Positions 35,401-47,160 of a stretch of 64,000 nucleotides of DNA are shown in pieces. A program made the translations under genes and the position numbers. The DNA is from Diadema setosum (Eukaryota > Echinodermata > Echinoidea > Diadematoida > Diadematidae): positions 39,103,985 to 39,167,984 of the forward strand of contig CM067067.1 of the NCBI GenBank assembly GCA_033980235.1, written 5' to 3'. Under the pieces are notes generated by a model that was given only the letters and a program-made list of their open reading frames with translations, searched no databases and was not told the origin of the DNA. Every line of letters starts with the position of its first letter. Position 1 is the stretch's first letter.

Positions 35401-37724
35401 TGCTTACTGATATTCCATGTGATATTACTGAAAATATTCTTGATTTATACATGAAATTGTGTTGGAAGAAAAATAAATCAAACAAACAAACAAACAAATA
35501 CTGAGTATGTCAGTTGGGGGTTTCCAGACTTCTATAATGAGAGGTCATTCCACAGTTCAGGAGTTGCAGAGGCACGAATGCTCGGTCTCCTAATGTTACT
35601 TTTGTTTTGCATGTTGGACGAACATATATTCTAGATTCTGGACTTTTTGACGGTTGTTTCTTTGTTTGTTTGATTTTTCGTTGCAACTACAGTGGAAGTT
35701 ACTGAGTGCATCGAAATGTGTTGCGGCATACGGATCAAAACTTCGTCCGTCCGATCGAGGACATAGACAAATTACGAATTCTTTGGAGCACGCCCTCATG
35801 CGATTTGATGCAGAGAGAAAGCGAGGGGTAGGAGAGGGAGAGAAAGGGGAGGGGAGGGGTATGGAGAAAAAAAAGCTAGATAATTCCAACTTTGCACTGA
35901 GTCAGCTCTGATAATGTATTGTATGTAAAGGAAATCAAACAATGTCATGTCCGAAGCAATGTTCCTTTGTACTACATCACGAATGAACGTCAAAACACAG
36001 GACATCGACCTGTTACCCAATGATTTGAGTGATTGTTTACTTCACCTAGCGATCAGTCTTGACTCAAAGTTACGACCCTGCTTTTGAAGAATCAGTAAAT
36101 CAGTTAATTGACCTATTGGTGTATGGAGGAGTGGTCGCATGGACTGAAAGAACAATGAATCGATTTGTTGATCGCCAATTGGCTATTCCATAGCTCATGA
36201 GCACGTTAAGTAAAAGTTCACATCTACAACAATGTCTTATTCAGTTTGCTGGAATCTTTTATTCTCTAATGTGGTGTCTCTTTTTCTTTCAGATTTCCAA
36301 AGTTCATACGCTCAGCACGAATGTTCAATAGTACAACATTTTAAAGCTGTGTATTTGAGGTTAGTTGTTGCCTCTTTGCATGTCATGAGTTATATGGGAG
36401 GAAAATGATTTGATTATTTTCTTTTAAATTCTTAGCATCCTTTTGTGACTTTAATTATGCTACCCACACATGTACATGGGCACAGAATAATAATCACAAA
36501 CCCATTTTTCATCTTTTCAAATTATTCTATTCAACACGCCAGAGTGCCAATGACATCACAGCTACAATTAGTTCAACAGGTGTGTGAATGCAGGACATAA
36601 AACACATGCGGCTTCATCAATTATACCTCTTACCTGCAACATTAGTGCAGCTATTAAGTTAATGAGACGGTAATTATTGAATCAATTAATCTTCGTCTCA
36701 GCAAAACGTTGTAGTTATTAATAACTCCGTCTTGAAAAATGATGGCAATACGTTTAGAGCCATTTGTTGTAGCATTTGGTTATTCAAATAAAGGAAGAAA
36801 ATCAGCCAATCATATTTTTTCACGATGGCACGCATACGAAAAACAAAAAGCAAACCGATGCAATCATACTGTTAAGTTGGTAACATGGGTAATTCATGTT
36901 TGGGCGTAATTTGTATTAGAATTAAATTTTGAATCACATAAGGATTTCATTTGAAATGTGTGTTAACATCTATCTTTAACTAGTTATCTCTCAGTTAGGA
37001 GAAACACACTCACGAAAACCCACTGCGCAGCAGCAGTCTCTCGATTTTCGTTTGCTTTTCCCGAGGCATGCACAGTTTTCAACTGACATTACATTCACAT
37101 TCAACAGTGTCCAGTGTAGGGCCTATACATCTCTCGTAGTTCTATTTCCCTATATTTATACAATACTTGTGGTTAAAGGATAGGGAGGGGAGCAGACTAC
37201 TTGGTGTGTCCATCAATAATTTCAACTGGTTATTTTATATAGATAAATACTCATAGTAAGAATTTGTAATAATATATACCATTCAAATTTGCTTCCAATG
37301 TGCACATCATTGTAGAATGGAAGGTCAAGATTCGATATTTTGAACTGTACCAAAAGTTGAAACTAAATCTGAAATTAAAGAAGGGCGTAAACTAGTATAG
37401 GGTCAAAGCTAAGACCCACATCCGTCGCGTCTTGAAAAATAAAAACAGAACAAATAACGGGAACACAACGTGTGAAAACATTCAAATGTTCCAACATTTC
37501 ACAGGTGGTGTGTGTGATAGCAATACACAATTACCACTAATGGCCTCATAACTTAGCGCATTCGAGTTCAGTCATTACGTCGTAATTATACGTAAAACAG
37601 CAGCTTATATAGATATCTTGGAAATTAATGAGTAATTATAACGACACTTATCTCATAATCGCCTCCTGTCCACCGCGTGGGTTTTCAGTGAAAAGAATAA
37701 ACTGTGAACAGAATTTACACGGGC
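32459..37724. other. Intergenic region between the P450 and the lipase
   Basis: The two genes diverge from here, so both promoters lie in this stretch. It contains GT-rich low complexity (32945-33015), a LINE remnant (34623-34889), a (CAT)n run (about 35069-35105) and a (CAAA)n tract near 35479. No other supported gene. Confidence 0.6.
34623..34889 (+). pseudogene. Non-LTR retrotransposon ORF2 C-terminal remnant
   Basis: An open stretch ending at TGA 34887-34889 contains HSYPTRNSQNFHLV, then NGPNLWNTLPDYVKS and FKARLKT. The H-S-Y-x-T-R ... G-x-x-x-W-N-x-L-P ... F-K-x-x-L-K pattern is the segment after reverse transcriptase in many LINE polyproteins. It is cut off upstream by stops, so it is a 5'-truncated fossil. 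The LINE clade cannot be fixed from this piece. Confidence 0.72.
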
Positions 37725-37740
37725 TGACGTCACTATAAAT
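37725..37740 (+). promoter_or_regulatory. CRE palindrome joined to a TATA box
   Basis: A perfect TGACGTCA palindrome (37725-37732) is followed after one base by TATAAAT (37734-37740), about 125 bp upstream of the lipase ATG. CRE elements bind CREB/ATF factors. The tight CRE-TATA pairing suggests a regulated core promoter. This is a motif match only. Confidence 0.5.
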
Positions 37741-37779
37741 AGCTGCGGCCAGAAAAGGCGTTACAGAGATTGTGAAGGG

Positions 37780-37787
37780 TATAAAAA
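37780..37787 (+). promoter_or_regulatory. Second TATA box, nearest the lipase start
   Basis: TATAAAAA lies 78 bp upstream of the ATG at 37866. A transcription start about 30 bp downstream, near CTCAGAAC at about 37810, would give a 5' UTR of roughly 55 bases. It competes with the TATAAAT at 37734 as the functional box. Confidence 0.5.
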
Positions 37788-37865
37788 GAAGATCCACTCC
37801 AGCCTTGCCTCAGAACATATCCTGAGATTCAATACAGCTGCTGCTAACCCTTGGTTACGGTCATC

Positions 37866-37914
37866 ATGAAATCTCCTGGACTTGTCATCGCAATCTTGGG
37901 TTGCATTGCAACGT
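37866..37914 (+). CDS. Lipase coding exon 1 (signal peptide)
   Basis: ATG at 37866 encodes MKSPGLVIAILGCIAT plus one base, then the donor T|GTAAGT. It is a hydrophobic leader with a Lys at position 2, a typical secretion signal. It sits directly downstream of two TATA boxes. Confidence 0.85.
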
Positions 37915-40900
37915 GTAAGTTCTGCGATTCTGGAAGACCTTTTTCCTGTTTTTTATTTTCTTCCAAGTAGTTAAAAGTTACTAGCTCCCAGCTAGTAGTT
38001 GTAAGTTGAGGAGGCACGGTTAGTTTGACGAGTAGGAAAATTAGACTTTAGAGACTGATTTCGATACTTTAACGAACAGTGTAAACTGAACACCAATCTT
38101 TTTACCACCGCACGAGTGACAAAGATTTAAAGAAATTTACAAATTCATGCCTTTCTCATGAGACCATTTTTATCACTAAATTATTTTCTCAGTCTTGGAG
38201 GGCGGGAGTGATTTTACAACCGTATGTATTGTTAAATATATATATATACATACAAATGTATATATATACACAGTTGCGGAGACCCGCGGAGTCTGCGCTG
38301 CTCGGCTGAACTTGCCTGGTCCAGGTTTGTGCCCCATTGAGTTTGGCATTTTTGTTTTGTTTTGTTGGTTTGTTTGTGTGTGTGCTTGTTTATTTTGGTT
38401 TTAGTTAGTAAGTTAGTTAGTTTGTTTGTTTGTTTGTTTGTTTTTTAGTTTTAAACTGTGCCCTGATCTGGTCCCCCCATGGAGATATAATGTCTCCATG
38501 GTCTCTCTGTGGACACGACATAATAATTTTTGTTTTATCTGTCAGATTGTCGGAATATGTCAACAAATGGAAGAAATAAGTAGGCCTATGTAATGATTCC
38601 GATAGTGGATTTCGGCAGTGGATTTTGGCTAGTTGTAAAGGTATTCAGCTAACTATATACTAACCAGAATTAGAATTTCATTCATGACAAATCTTAGTGT
38701 CGATAACACCCAATGACTCCGCCCCCTAATGATATCGCTATTTATTATCATAATACGATACCAGAAAGTAGCATTCAATTCTCTCCTCATAGCGGCACAA
38801 AAGTGCATAATCTTTATTGGATCATAATATAACTCATCAGTTTTTTTCTGAAATGACTACCATTCAAGAAGAAGTTACACGTCAAAAAGTTATTTATGTC
38901 TTTTAGATGTAATGTCCCGAGGCTAACAACGCTTGTCTAGAACGTAGAGTGCCGTTGGTAACTAGATGAGATATTCTCCTGTTTGTTTGGTTTCTTTTTT
39001 CCTCCTCCGTATTCTAGTCTCGTTCTTTCCAGACCTGGCTCCGGTGAACATGCAGCCATTTCTCTCTCTCTCTCTCTTCTTTCGATCTTTAAAATAACAA
39101 CAACAACATGCAGCTATCAGACGCCATTCTTAAAGCGTCTTGTCAGGCTAGGCTACTCAACAACGCTCAATATTTCCTGTCCAGTCCCAGTACGGAGAGC
39201 CTCCAAGTTCTGTTACGGCATATTAAATGCTGTCACTTTTTTTAGATTTAATTATTACTTTCCTCTTTTTCTTTCGTTCACCCCGTTTTCTTAAAAACTT
39301 TAATCTCCTATAAGTACCGGGACTGCCGTAGATTTTTTTTTTTTTGACAGTTTAAAAATCTGACAGGGCTTCCACGGCAATGACGGCCTGTTACGTTTGT
39401 CAATACCATCCCCCAACGCTGTCTCACGCCCTCCGTTGTGTTCACGGTGGCCGGAAACGTGACTGCCATGGCCGCCGGGATCTGGGGGTAAACACAGCAT
39501 ATTAGGGCCTTTTGGTCTTTGGACTGAATTTCATGGAGATTAATCAGTTTCATTTTAGATTACTTAGACTTATTGCCTTTGTTTGTTTGTCTATCTTTTG
39601 TTTCCCCTTTACCCAGCTTCATTAGGTTCAGTATGTTACGATGATTGGTGTTTCGAAACTTCCCGTGCATGTCATTGGCAAACACCCGACTCGCCCGATA
39701 ATGTCGGCACCTCGTTCGAGTTGTACACCCGAAACAATGAAGACATTGGTGACGCCATTGACCACGAGAACGCAGCAACCATCACGGCGTCACATTTCCA
39801 GGCATACAGAGACACAAAGTTTTTGATCCATGGTTACACGGACAGCATGGGGGGAACATCGTGGATCGAGATGAAGAACACGCTTCTTCAAAACGTAGGA
39901 AAAAAATCATCAATAATGAAGTTTGTTTTGTTGTTGTTGTGTAGTTGTAATTTTGTCAGTACGGTCAGATAGTTTGCAGAATGTCCCTCAAATATATTTA
40001 AGATTATTTCGCACTTTATAGTTCTTTGTACTTTATTATTGTATTTTGTTCGTTGAGACTTCACCCACAGTAGGCCAAAATAGACATTGAAAAATTCCAG
40101 TACATCTCATTGGAATGTTCTTAAAAATTGTTGAAGAGTGTTAATTTCCTCACCTAAACATGGTATTTTGCGATATATACAGTATATGATATAATATAAT
40201 ACTCTATATATGTTATGTATATATACACTTAGCAGAAAAAGAAAGTAAACGCTTTTTCAAGTTTAGATATCTCATAGAATATTTGGCTGAAAGCTAATGT
40301 ATTATATGTCATATTGAAGGTAATTTAATTGGCTATCAACCTAGTATGTCAACAAAAAGGGAAACTTTACGCATGAGTGAACACTATTGTTTTTCTCTTC
40401 CAGGGCACAAAAGTAAAAAATTGCAAAATTGAACAAGTTGTCATTCATGCGTATGTGCTCTTCCATAGAGCAATAAGAACAAACAAAACAGTTCACACAA
40501 AAAGAAACATGAATTAAGTTGCAAAAAAACCCTTGGATCTCTATGATATCTTTAAAGCCCAGAAGACCAATGAAGGCTGAAATAATGGAGGACAATAAAG
40601 CACCTTATGTCACGCATCTACAAATGAAATAAGAGAAGAAGTAATAATTCATAAGAATGGTTAAAATTTGAGCTTTTTTTTCAAATTAGGAAATTGTTAA
40701 TTATGTTTGGTTTTTTGAATTGTCACATGGATTTTAAATCACTAGATTTAAAGAAATAAACAAAGAAATTCTGCTCATTTAATCATCTTCGTGTTTGTTA
40801 TACCTTATGTCATTTGAAGTTTGACTTGACAGAAAATTCTTATTTTTCCCCTTTATTGTCCACTTTGTTTTTCTTAGAGGTCATAAAGAGATAAAGAGAA

Positions 40901-43900
40901 CAAAAACTTATTTTCCCTATATCATTCATGTCTCTCAGTGTGTTAAACTGGTCTTTTGTTGTCAATGTTATCTTGAAGGGCATTTGCAAATGAAAGAGAA
41001 CATGACAATTTTTGCAATTTTTTATTTTGTGCCTTGGAGAACAAAAACGAATGTGCTCACTCATGCGTAAAGTTTTCTTTTTAATTAACCCATTAGCTTA
41101 ATAGAAATTACCGTTAATATGGTATAACTTCTATGAAAAATATTACCTCAAAAAAGTGTTTACTTTTTTTATGAGTGTATATACATCTCATATTCCTATG
41201 AAATAACACTATATCAAAGCTGACATGCTACAAACTAGCCCTATAATCATTACTTGTTAAGCACAGTGCACCCGAACAAAACACGTTAATATCTTTCTGG
41301 AGTTTGTCAGGCAAAATAACGAGGATCGAGCCATAATGAGGTCACAACTCGTCGATAACCCCCCTCTATCATAGGCCATAGATTTAATAGCTTCGTGATA
41401 TCCCAAACCTGGCTGCCAATGTATGTAGAGTTCTGTTTGAGCCCTCCGCTGTTTGAACTGATTTCCAAGCACCATGTCGCTCATACAAGACGGTGTTCTT
41501 CCAGAGCCTTATAACTTTAAGAGCAATAGACAATAACAACATCCAAACTGATTTTAATAATTATGTTTGCACATGATTCATCCATCTCTATGTTTGTCTT
41601 TGGCTCTTTAATTCCCATTATGGTCTTTTGTCCTGTTCTACTCCACTGTAATAACGACCAGTACGACGTAAATGTTGTGATGGTTGACTGGAACCCAGGT
41701 GCATCCCGCGGATATCCTCAAAGCAGGGCGAACACTCGAGTCGTGGGGCGAGAAGTAGCCGCGCTCATTCAGGCATTCCACACGGTGAAACAAGCAGCCC
41801 TCAGCTCTATGCACATCATTGGCCACAGCCTCGGTGCCCACACGGGGGGCTACGCCGGGGAGGCGTGTGGCGGCATGATTGGTCGAATTTCCGGTGAGAT
41901 TTTTGGTTGTCTTTTTGTTTATTCGATTGCGTTTCTTTCTTTCTTTGATTGGTTTGCTTTTTTGTGCGAAGATTAATCGAATTTTCAGTTGCACTTTTCC
42001 TCCAATCCCTTACATGCCGCCAGTGGCGTATCTTGGGAAAACGGCGCCCGGGGCAAGCGCAAAAATTGCGCCCCTAATTTCTGAAAAAAAGTGTTAAACC
42101 CCAACCCCATCCCGGTAGGGACTTTAAAAAAAAGTCTACATCATATGCCTTTTCAAGGACTTAAAAGGGGTCTTTTGAGGGTGATTTAAATGTAATAAAT
42201 TTAGATAAATTTTGGCGAGCGAGCGCAGCGAGCGAGCCGAAAATTTTTGTGTATTTCCGCGTCATCATCACGTTTTGTTCTTATTTTTTTTTTTGTGCAG
42301 TGATGAAAAATGGAAAAAAAAAATACTCCAAATTAGTACGCACGAGTGAGCCGAAATTTGTATACTTCCGCGCCATCATCACGTTTTGTTCTTATCTCTT
42401 CTTCTTTTTTTTTGATAATTTTACTGAGCGAGCGCAGCGAGCGAGCCGAAAATTTCTGTATTTAAGCTTACAAAACATGGAATTCTTGTCATTTTTTGCT
42501 TATTAAATCTTACAATTCTAATCAAGAAAATTAATGGTGACGGCCTTATAGATAACGATTTATACCAACAAACTGAGGACTTGAAAAAATACTCCAAATT
42601 AGTACGCACGAGTGAGCCGAAATTTGTATAATTCCGCGCCATCATCACGTTTTGTTCTTATCTCTCTCTTTTTTTTGGAGAAATTTTAGCGAGCGAGCGC
42701 AGCGAGCGAGCCTAAAATTTCTGTATTTCAGCTTACAAAAGATGGAATTCTTGTCCTTTTTTGCTTATTAAATCTTACAATTCTAATCAAGATATAGTGA
42801 CGGCTTATAGATAACGATTTATACCAACAAACTGAGGACTTGAAAAAATACTCCAAATTAGTACGCACGAGTGAGCCGAAATTTGTATACTTAAGCGCCA
42901 TCGTCACGTTTTGTTCTCATCTCTTCTTTTTTTTTTTTGATAATTTTACTGAGCGAGCGCAGCGAGCGAGCCGAAAATTTCTGTATTTCAGCTTACAAAA
43001 CATGGAATTCTTGTCATTTTTTGCTTATCAAATTTTACAATTCTAATAAAGATATAGTGACGGCCTTATAGATGAGGATGATTTAAATGTAATAAATCTA
43101 GATAGATTTTGGCGAGCGAGCGCAGCGAGCGATCCGAAAATTTTTGTATATTTCCGCGTCATCATCACATTTTGTTCTTATCTTTTTTGTGTGTGATAAA
43201 TTTTGGCGAGCGAGCGCAGCGAGCGAGCCGAAAATTTTTGTATTTCAGCTTACAAAACATGGTGACGGCATTATAGATAATGATCTATACCAACAAACTG
43301 AGGACTTGAAAAAAAAATACTCTAAATTAGTAGGCGCGAGTGAGCCGAAATTTGTATATTTCCGCGTCATCATTATACGTTTTGTACTTATCTTGTTTGA
43401 TTTGGTTATTTTCGCCCCCCCCCCCCCTGCTATGTTCGACACCTTTGGCGCCCTCGTTTGATCCAATGGGCGATCGCTTCAGAACGAAAGAAATAAAATT
43501 GCAGCCGCTGCTCCGTGTAACATTTTGCCTGCTAACGATGGCATGTGTGAACACAATATACATTGTCATTTTGTCCGCGTCATCATCACGTTTTGTTCTT
43601 ATCTTCTTTTTTTCTCTTTATATGAATTTTGGCGAGCGAGCGCAACGAGCGAGCCGAAATTTCAGCTTACAAAACATGGAATTCTTGTCATTTTTTGCTT
43701 ATTAAATCTTACAATTCTAATCAAGAAAATTAATGGTGATGGCCTTATAGATAACGATCTATACCAACAAACTGTGTGAACACAATAAACATTGTCATTT
43801 TTTGTTTTCATCTTGTTTGATTTGGTTTTCTCCCCCCCCCCCCCCCCCCCCCCCCATTCTCCCTCCTTCCCGGTCCGGGCGAGGTTTTTTTTTTTTCTTC

Positions 43901-44291
43901 TTCTTCTTCTTCGTCTTCTTCTTCTTCTTTTTTCCTTCTTTTTTTTTTCTTTTTCTTCGGTTTTTTTTTTTCTTTTTTTCGTTTTCGGCGCCCCCAAAGA
44001 GTGGCGCCCGGGGCACGTGCCCCCCTTGCCCCCCCCCCCCCCTCCTAGATACGCCACTGCATGCCGCATACATGTTTATACTCTCACAGGAAAATGTTTT
44101 CACGCAGGATAACAGACATAACAGTCACGGTCTGTCCTATGCATAAATGGCATGGCAGTCCCAATATGTCTTATTTGAATCAGTCTAATGCAAAAACGGA
44201 TAGCATGAACCATTTTGTCAGTAATTCTGTCTCGCATATTAACATGAAAAGGACAAAGAAAGGACTGTCAATCCAAGCTTATTTCTATTAT

Positions 44292-44325
<34 letters not shown>

Positions 44326-45221
44326 CGTGGCATGGCAAGTATCGATTTATACTTTTCACGTTATTCAATCTTTTCGGAATTTTCAACGTAATTTGTCACA
44401 ATAGTGATTGTGTCTTAACATTTTTTTAATGCTTTTCCATCTCTAAATCTTTTTTTTTTTTCAATCTGCCGTGATAGGTATGGATCCAGCCGGTCCAGAG
44501 TTCGGTGGTGACTTGGAACCGGAGTGTCGACTGGATCCGACAGACGCCCTCTTCGTCGATGTGCTTCACACAGACGGTGACCTCATCGCACTTGGTGGCT
44601 TTGGACTCATGGACGAGGTAGGCCTGTTTGGTCTTAGACTAGGCCTCAGACACTCCAGCATTTAAAATGTCCCTTCCATCCAAGTATGTTGACCGCTATT
44701 GATGAATTTTGGTCTGTACATAGCCAAATCAATAGACTTCAAGAAAATATGCATCATAAGATATTGTCATACATTTTTCTCTTATTATTGTTTTTTTTTT
44801 TTTGGGGGGTGCTCCCTGTTATTCAAAACCCTTCCCCAAAAAGCTAAACAAAACAATACCCTGATCATCTCATATTCCACCTGTGATATCATCTTGCTCT
44901 AACACTTGAGCTTAACAACAGCCATGCACAGTTTATGTGCCTTACTATTCATTGCTGCGTAAAAAAAGTAAGAAATATTTGCCTAAATAAAGAGCATGTG
45001 ATGCTGGTAACCACTCAATCGACACGATAGCCAAATTGATCCGCATCTTTTTGTAAACAAGAGAAAATCAAAAGCCTTCGTCCCTGATGTCCAAGTCAAT
45101 GTATCCCTTGGATGACGAGCCAGCCGCAGTACATTATGCCATGGAGTCATTGGCGTTATACGTTGTCCTCGCGGTATTATGTTTGCGGGGGTTTTACCGA
45201 GCAAAATTCTAGCCAGTTTCG

Positions 45222-45261
<40 letters not shown>

Positions 45262-46640
45262 CTTTTTTTTTTTTTTGAAAGTGTAGCGGGAGAAGGTATA
45301 CACTGTATGATCATTGTCGCGTCAGCCCTCTCCTAAATCATATAGTTTCAAGCAAGACCATAAATTTTGGAGAGTCCCTTTTTGTGCATTCTGAAAACTG
45401 CATTTATCATGATGCATTTTCTACAAATCTGTATAGGTATTTTCGCTTGAAATGACATCTTTATATTTTAGCAGTACCTGCCATATAGATTTGCCTTTTA
45501 CATTGCCATTAATGCTGTATAAAATAATGCAGTTGCAAACTTTATGATGACTACCCCGCGTACTGATTCGTTCAAATTTGTGGGAATGTCTTGGTGGTCA
45601 ATAATATTGTAGACTTCTATTGTTTTTCTCGATGTTGACCATTATAGGTTGCAAACGTAACACTCTCAATACACGCATCCGAGTCATATTTCTCGAGTGT
45701 GGCTTAGGTTCTTATCAGCAGTTTGTCGTGGAAAAATCTAGCTGCTTATCGTTTTGGTTACAGCGCCCTCGGTGTTCTAACACGTTCAACCTGAGACGAA
45801 AAAAAAAAAAAAAAAAAAACACCAACGTTGTTGTTCTTGGTTTAAAGAAGAAAGAGAAAGAAAGAAGTAATTGGGGCCCCATACCCCCAACAAATAATTT
45901 GCCCCAGACAATACTAATGTAAAACAAATAAATCTTATCGATATTAAACAGAAATATTAAGTATACCACAATGTCTCCTCAAGTGAGCTCATACAGTGTC
46001 CATGAGGGAGCTCATAATTATATGTATTATTATGTCCAGATTTTCTATTCTACAATAAACTGTTAACTATATAAGAAATCAACTCTGTTTGGGAACTACT
46101 TGCATATATTGCCCGTCAACAAACATGTCTCGTTTTGATTTTTTATTTCTTTTTTCTTCAGAAATGTTGCTGATTCTTTTTTATTTTTATTTTTAAAGAG
46201 AATGTTAATTCAAATTCAATTCAACTCAATAATGGGTAGATTTGTTAAAAGGGGAAAATGAAGACAAGAAGAGAAAAGTATAGGGGTATTTGTATCATTT
46301 TGATCATACTCACCTTTGTGGTTATGCCGTTTATCTGCCATTTTAGCTCGGCCATCAGGATTTCTACCCCAATGGAGGAAAGGACATGCCGGGTTGCTCG
46401 GTCTTGTCGGCAACATGTGATCACAGTCGAGCTGTGGAATATTACATCGAGAGCATTTGGAACACGTGCTCATTCACGGCCAAAGAGAGAGCCGCGACTT
46501 GGGAAGACATCGACGACGGTTTGGCTGTGGCTTGCACGAGCTCAGACTGCCCACAAATGGGCTACAGGGCCGACAAATCCAAGGGTGAGGGCGCCTTCTA
46601 TCTCACCACGAACGGAGATGAACCCTATTGCCAGGGATAA
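37866..46640 (+). CDS. Secreted pancreatic-lipase-family enzyme (phospholipase A1-like architecture), 5 exons
   Basis: Coding exons are 37866-37914, 39617-39894, 41662-41893, 44478-44617 and 46347-46640, with phases consistent throughout, giving 330 residues. Residues 1 to about 21 form a signal peptide (MKSPGLVIAILGCIAT...). The alpha/beta-hydrolase core shows the oxyanion HG (88-89) in KFLIHGYTD, the nucleophile Ser165 in GHSLGAH, Asp189 in GMDPAGPEF and His259 in CDHSRA, the full lipase triad in the usual spacing. Pancreatic lipases of about 465 residues have a lid of some 20 residues and a C-terminal PLAT domain that binds colipase. Here the lid between Cys250 and Cys257 is only six residues and the protein stops right after the catalytic domain. 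A short lid without PLAT is the arrangement of invertebrate phospholipase A1 enzymes, so ester hydrolysis of phospholipid or galactolipid is plausible; substrate preference is inference. Confidence 0.92.
39617..39894 (+). CDS. Lipase coding exon 2
   Basis: Acceptor TTTACCCAG, donor AAC|GTAGGA. It encodes SVCYDDWCFETSRACHW, where paired Cys match the N-terminal disulphide of pancreatic lipases, then TSFELYTRNN and TKFLIHGYTD with the oxyanion-hole region. Confidence 0.93.
40209..41185. mobile_element. Long-terminal-inverted-repeat element in lipase intron 2
   Basis: The left end TATATACACTTAGCAG ... AAAGTAAACGCTTTTTCAAG pairs with the right end TTGAGG... / AGTGTTTACTTTTTTTATGA ... TATATAC. 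The similarity reaches inward at least to a GCATGAGTGA block (40370) and its complement (41060), so the arms are about 150 bp or more. No transposase found. Confidence 0.6.
41662..41893 (+). CDS. Lipase coding exon 3 (catalytic serine)
   Basis: The acceptor AACGACCAG precedes 41662, phase 0. It encodes YDVNVVMVDWNPGAS, NTRVVGREVAALIQAF and HIIGHSLGAHTGGYAG with Ser165. Donor G|GTGAGA, phase 1. Intron 3 contains the 2-kb hAT-like element. Confidence 0.94.
42021..44059. mobile_element. hAT-like element with perfect 8-bp duplication, 2,039 bp
   Basis: The termini CAGTGGCGTATCTTGG and, inverted, CAGTGGCGTATCTAGG differ at one position. They are flanked by CATGCCGC at 42013-42020 and again at 44060-44067. 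CAG-ended TIRs with an 8-bp duplication are typical of hAT. The interior has no transposase but about seven copies of a GCGAGCGAGCGCAGCGAGCG motif within an irregular tandem repeat, then GC- and T-rich tracts. It sits in lipase intron 3. Confidence 0.85.
44478..44617 (+). CDS. Lipase coding exon 4 (catalytic aspartate)
   Basis: After GCCGTGATAG it encodes MDPAGPEFGG, ECRLDPTDALFVDVLH and TDGDLIALGGFGLMDE. The beta-9 loop region is about as long as in pancreatic lipase. Donor GAG|GTAGGC, phase 0. Confidence 0.94.
45223..45260 (+). repeat. (GAT)n microsatellite
   Basis: About 12 GAT units in lipase intron 4, followed by a T-run. Confidence 0.95.
46347..46640 (+). CDS. Lipase coding exon 5 (lid, catalytic histidine, stop)
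   Basis: After GCCATTTTAG it encodes LGHQDFYPNGGKDMPGC, the short SVLSAT lid, CDHSRAVEYYIESI with His259, and ends DEPYCQG then TAA. No open frame after the stop resembles a PLAT domain. An AATAAA near 47573 may be the poly(A) signal. Confidence 0.94.
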   Translation, partial: LGHQDFYPNGGKDMPGCSVLSATCDHSRAVEYYIESIWNTCSFTAKERAATWEDIDDGLAVACTSSDCPQMGYRADKSKGEGAFYLTTNGDEPYCQG

Positions 46641-46788
46641 GGAGAATATTAATGATCGATTGAAAATAATCTACGCATTCCATTACACCGACAGAGTGAA
46701 ACTGAAAAGAAAAGTAATGCATGCAGAGTAGTATAGAGATCCCTCCGATGCAAAATGTTAGACAACGTCAAATTGACCAATCAGACGA

Positions 46789-47160
46789 TAAGGGCATAAT
46801 ATATCATTTGCAGATGAAACAAAAACCCAGCATTAGTGTTTCAAAATAGTTCTAAATTTTGAGTTAGGGATAGAAACAACCAATGTAAAAATTTGAACCA
46901 GTATAATCGATGATAAGTATTGTTAAATATACAAAATGTGAACAATAGTTATGTAAAAATGTTTCCAGACTAAACCGTCCACACTTGTATGGTTAAATGA
47001 GAAAAATAGTGATATCTCCTTATACTTTAGGCTTCATTGCAAAAAACAAACAAATAAACAAACAAACAAACAAACAAACAAACCCAAAACTATATATCAG
47101 GATGTTCTGTGATACAAATGACCTACACATACTGCTCCCAAAGGTAAACAGGACCTTTAA
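46789..47160 (+). mobile_element. TTAA-bounded dispersed element, copy 3
   Basis: Shares TTTGCAGATGAAAC, GGGATAGAAACAAC and AAACAGGACCTTTAA with the copies at 1798 and 56718. It carries a (CAAA)n expansion at 47045-47085 not present in the others. Confidence 0.65.

Noticed and set aside
43662..44146. Overlapping long open frames of Phe/Lys/Arg/Gly on both strands
   Set aside because: They translate the C-, T- and TTC-tracts at the right end of the hAT-like element; open because of low complexity, not coding.
46258..46731. 157-codon frame over the last lipase exon
   Set aside because: It is a different frame across exon 5; the lipase frame carries the catalytic His, the paired Cys and the expected stop.
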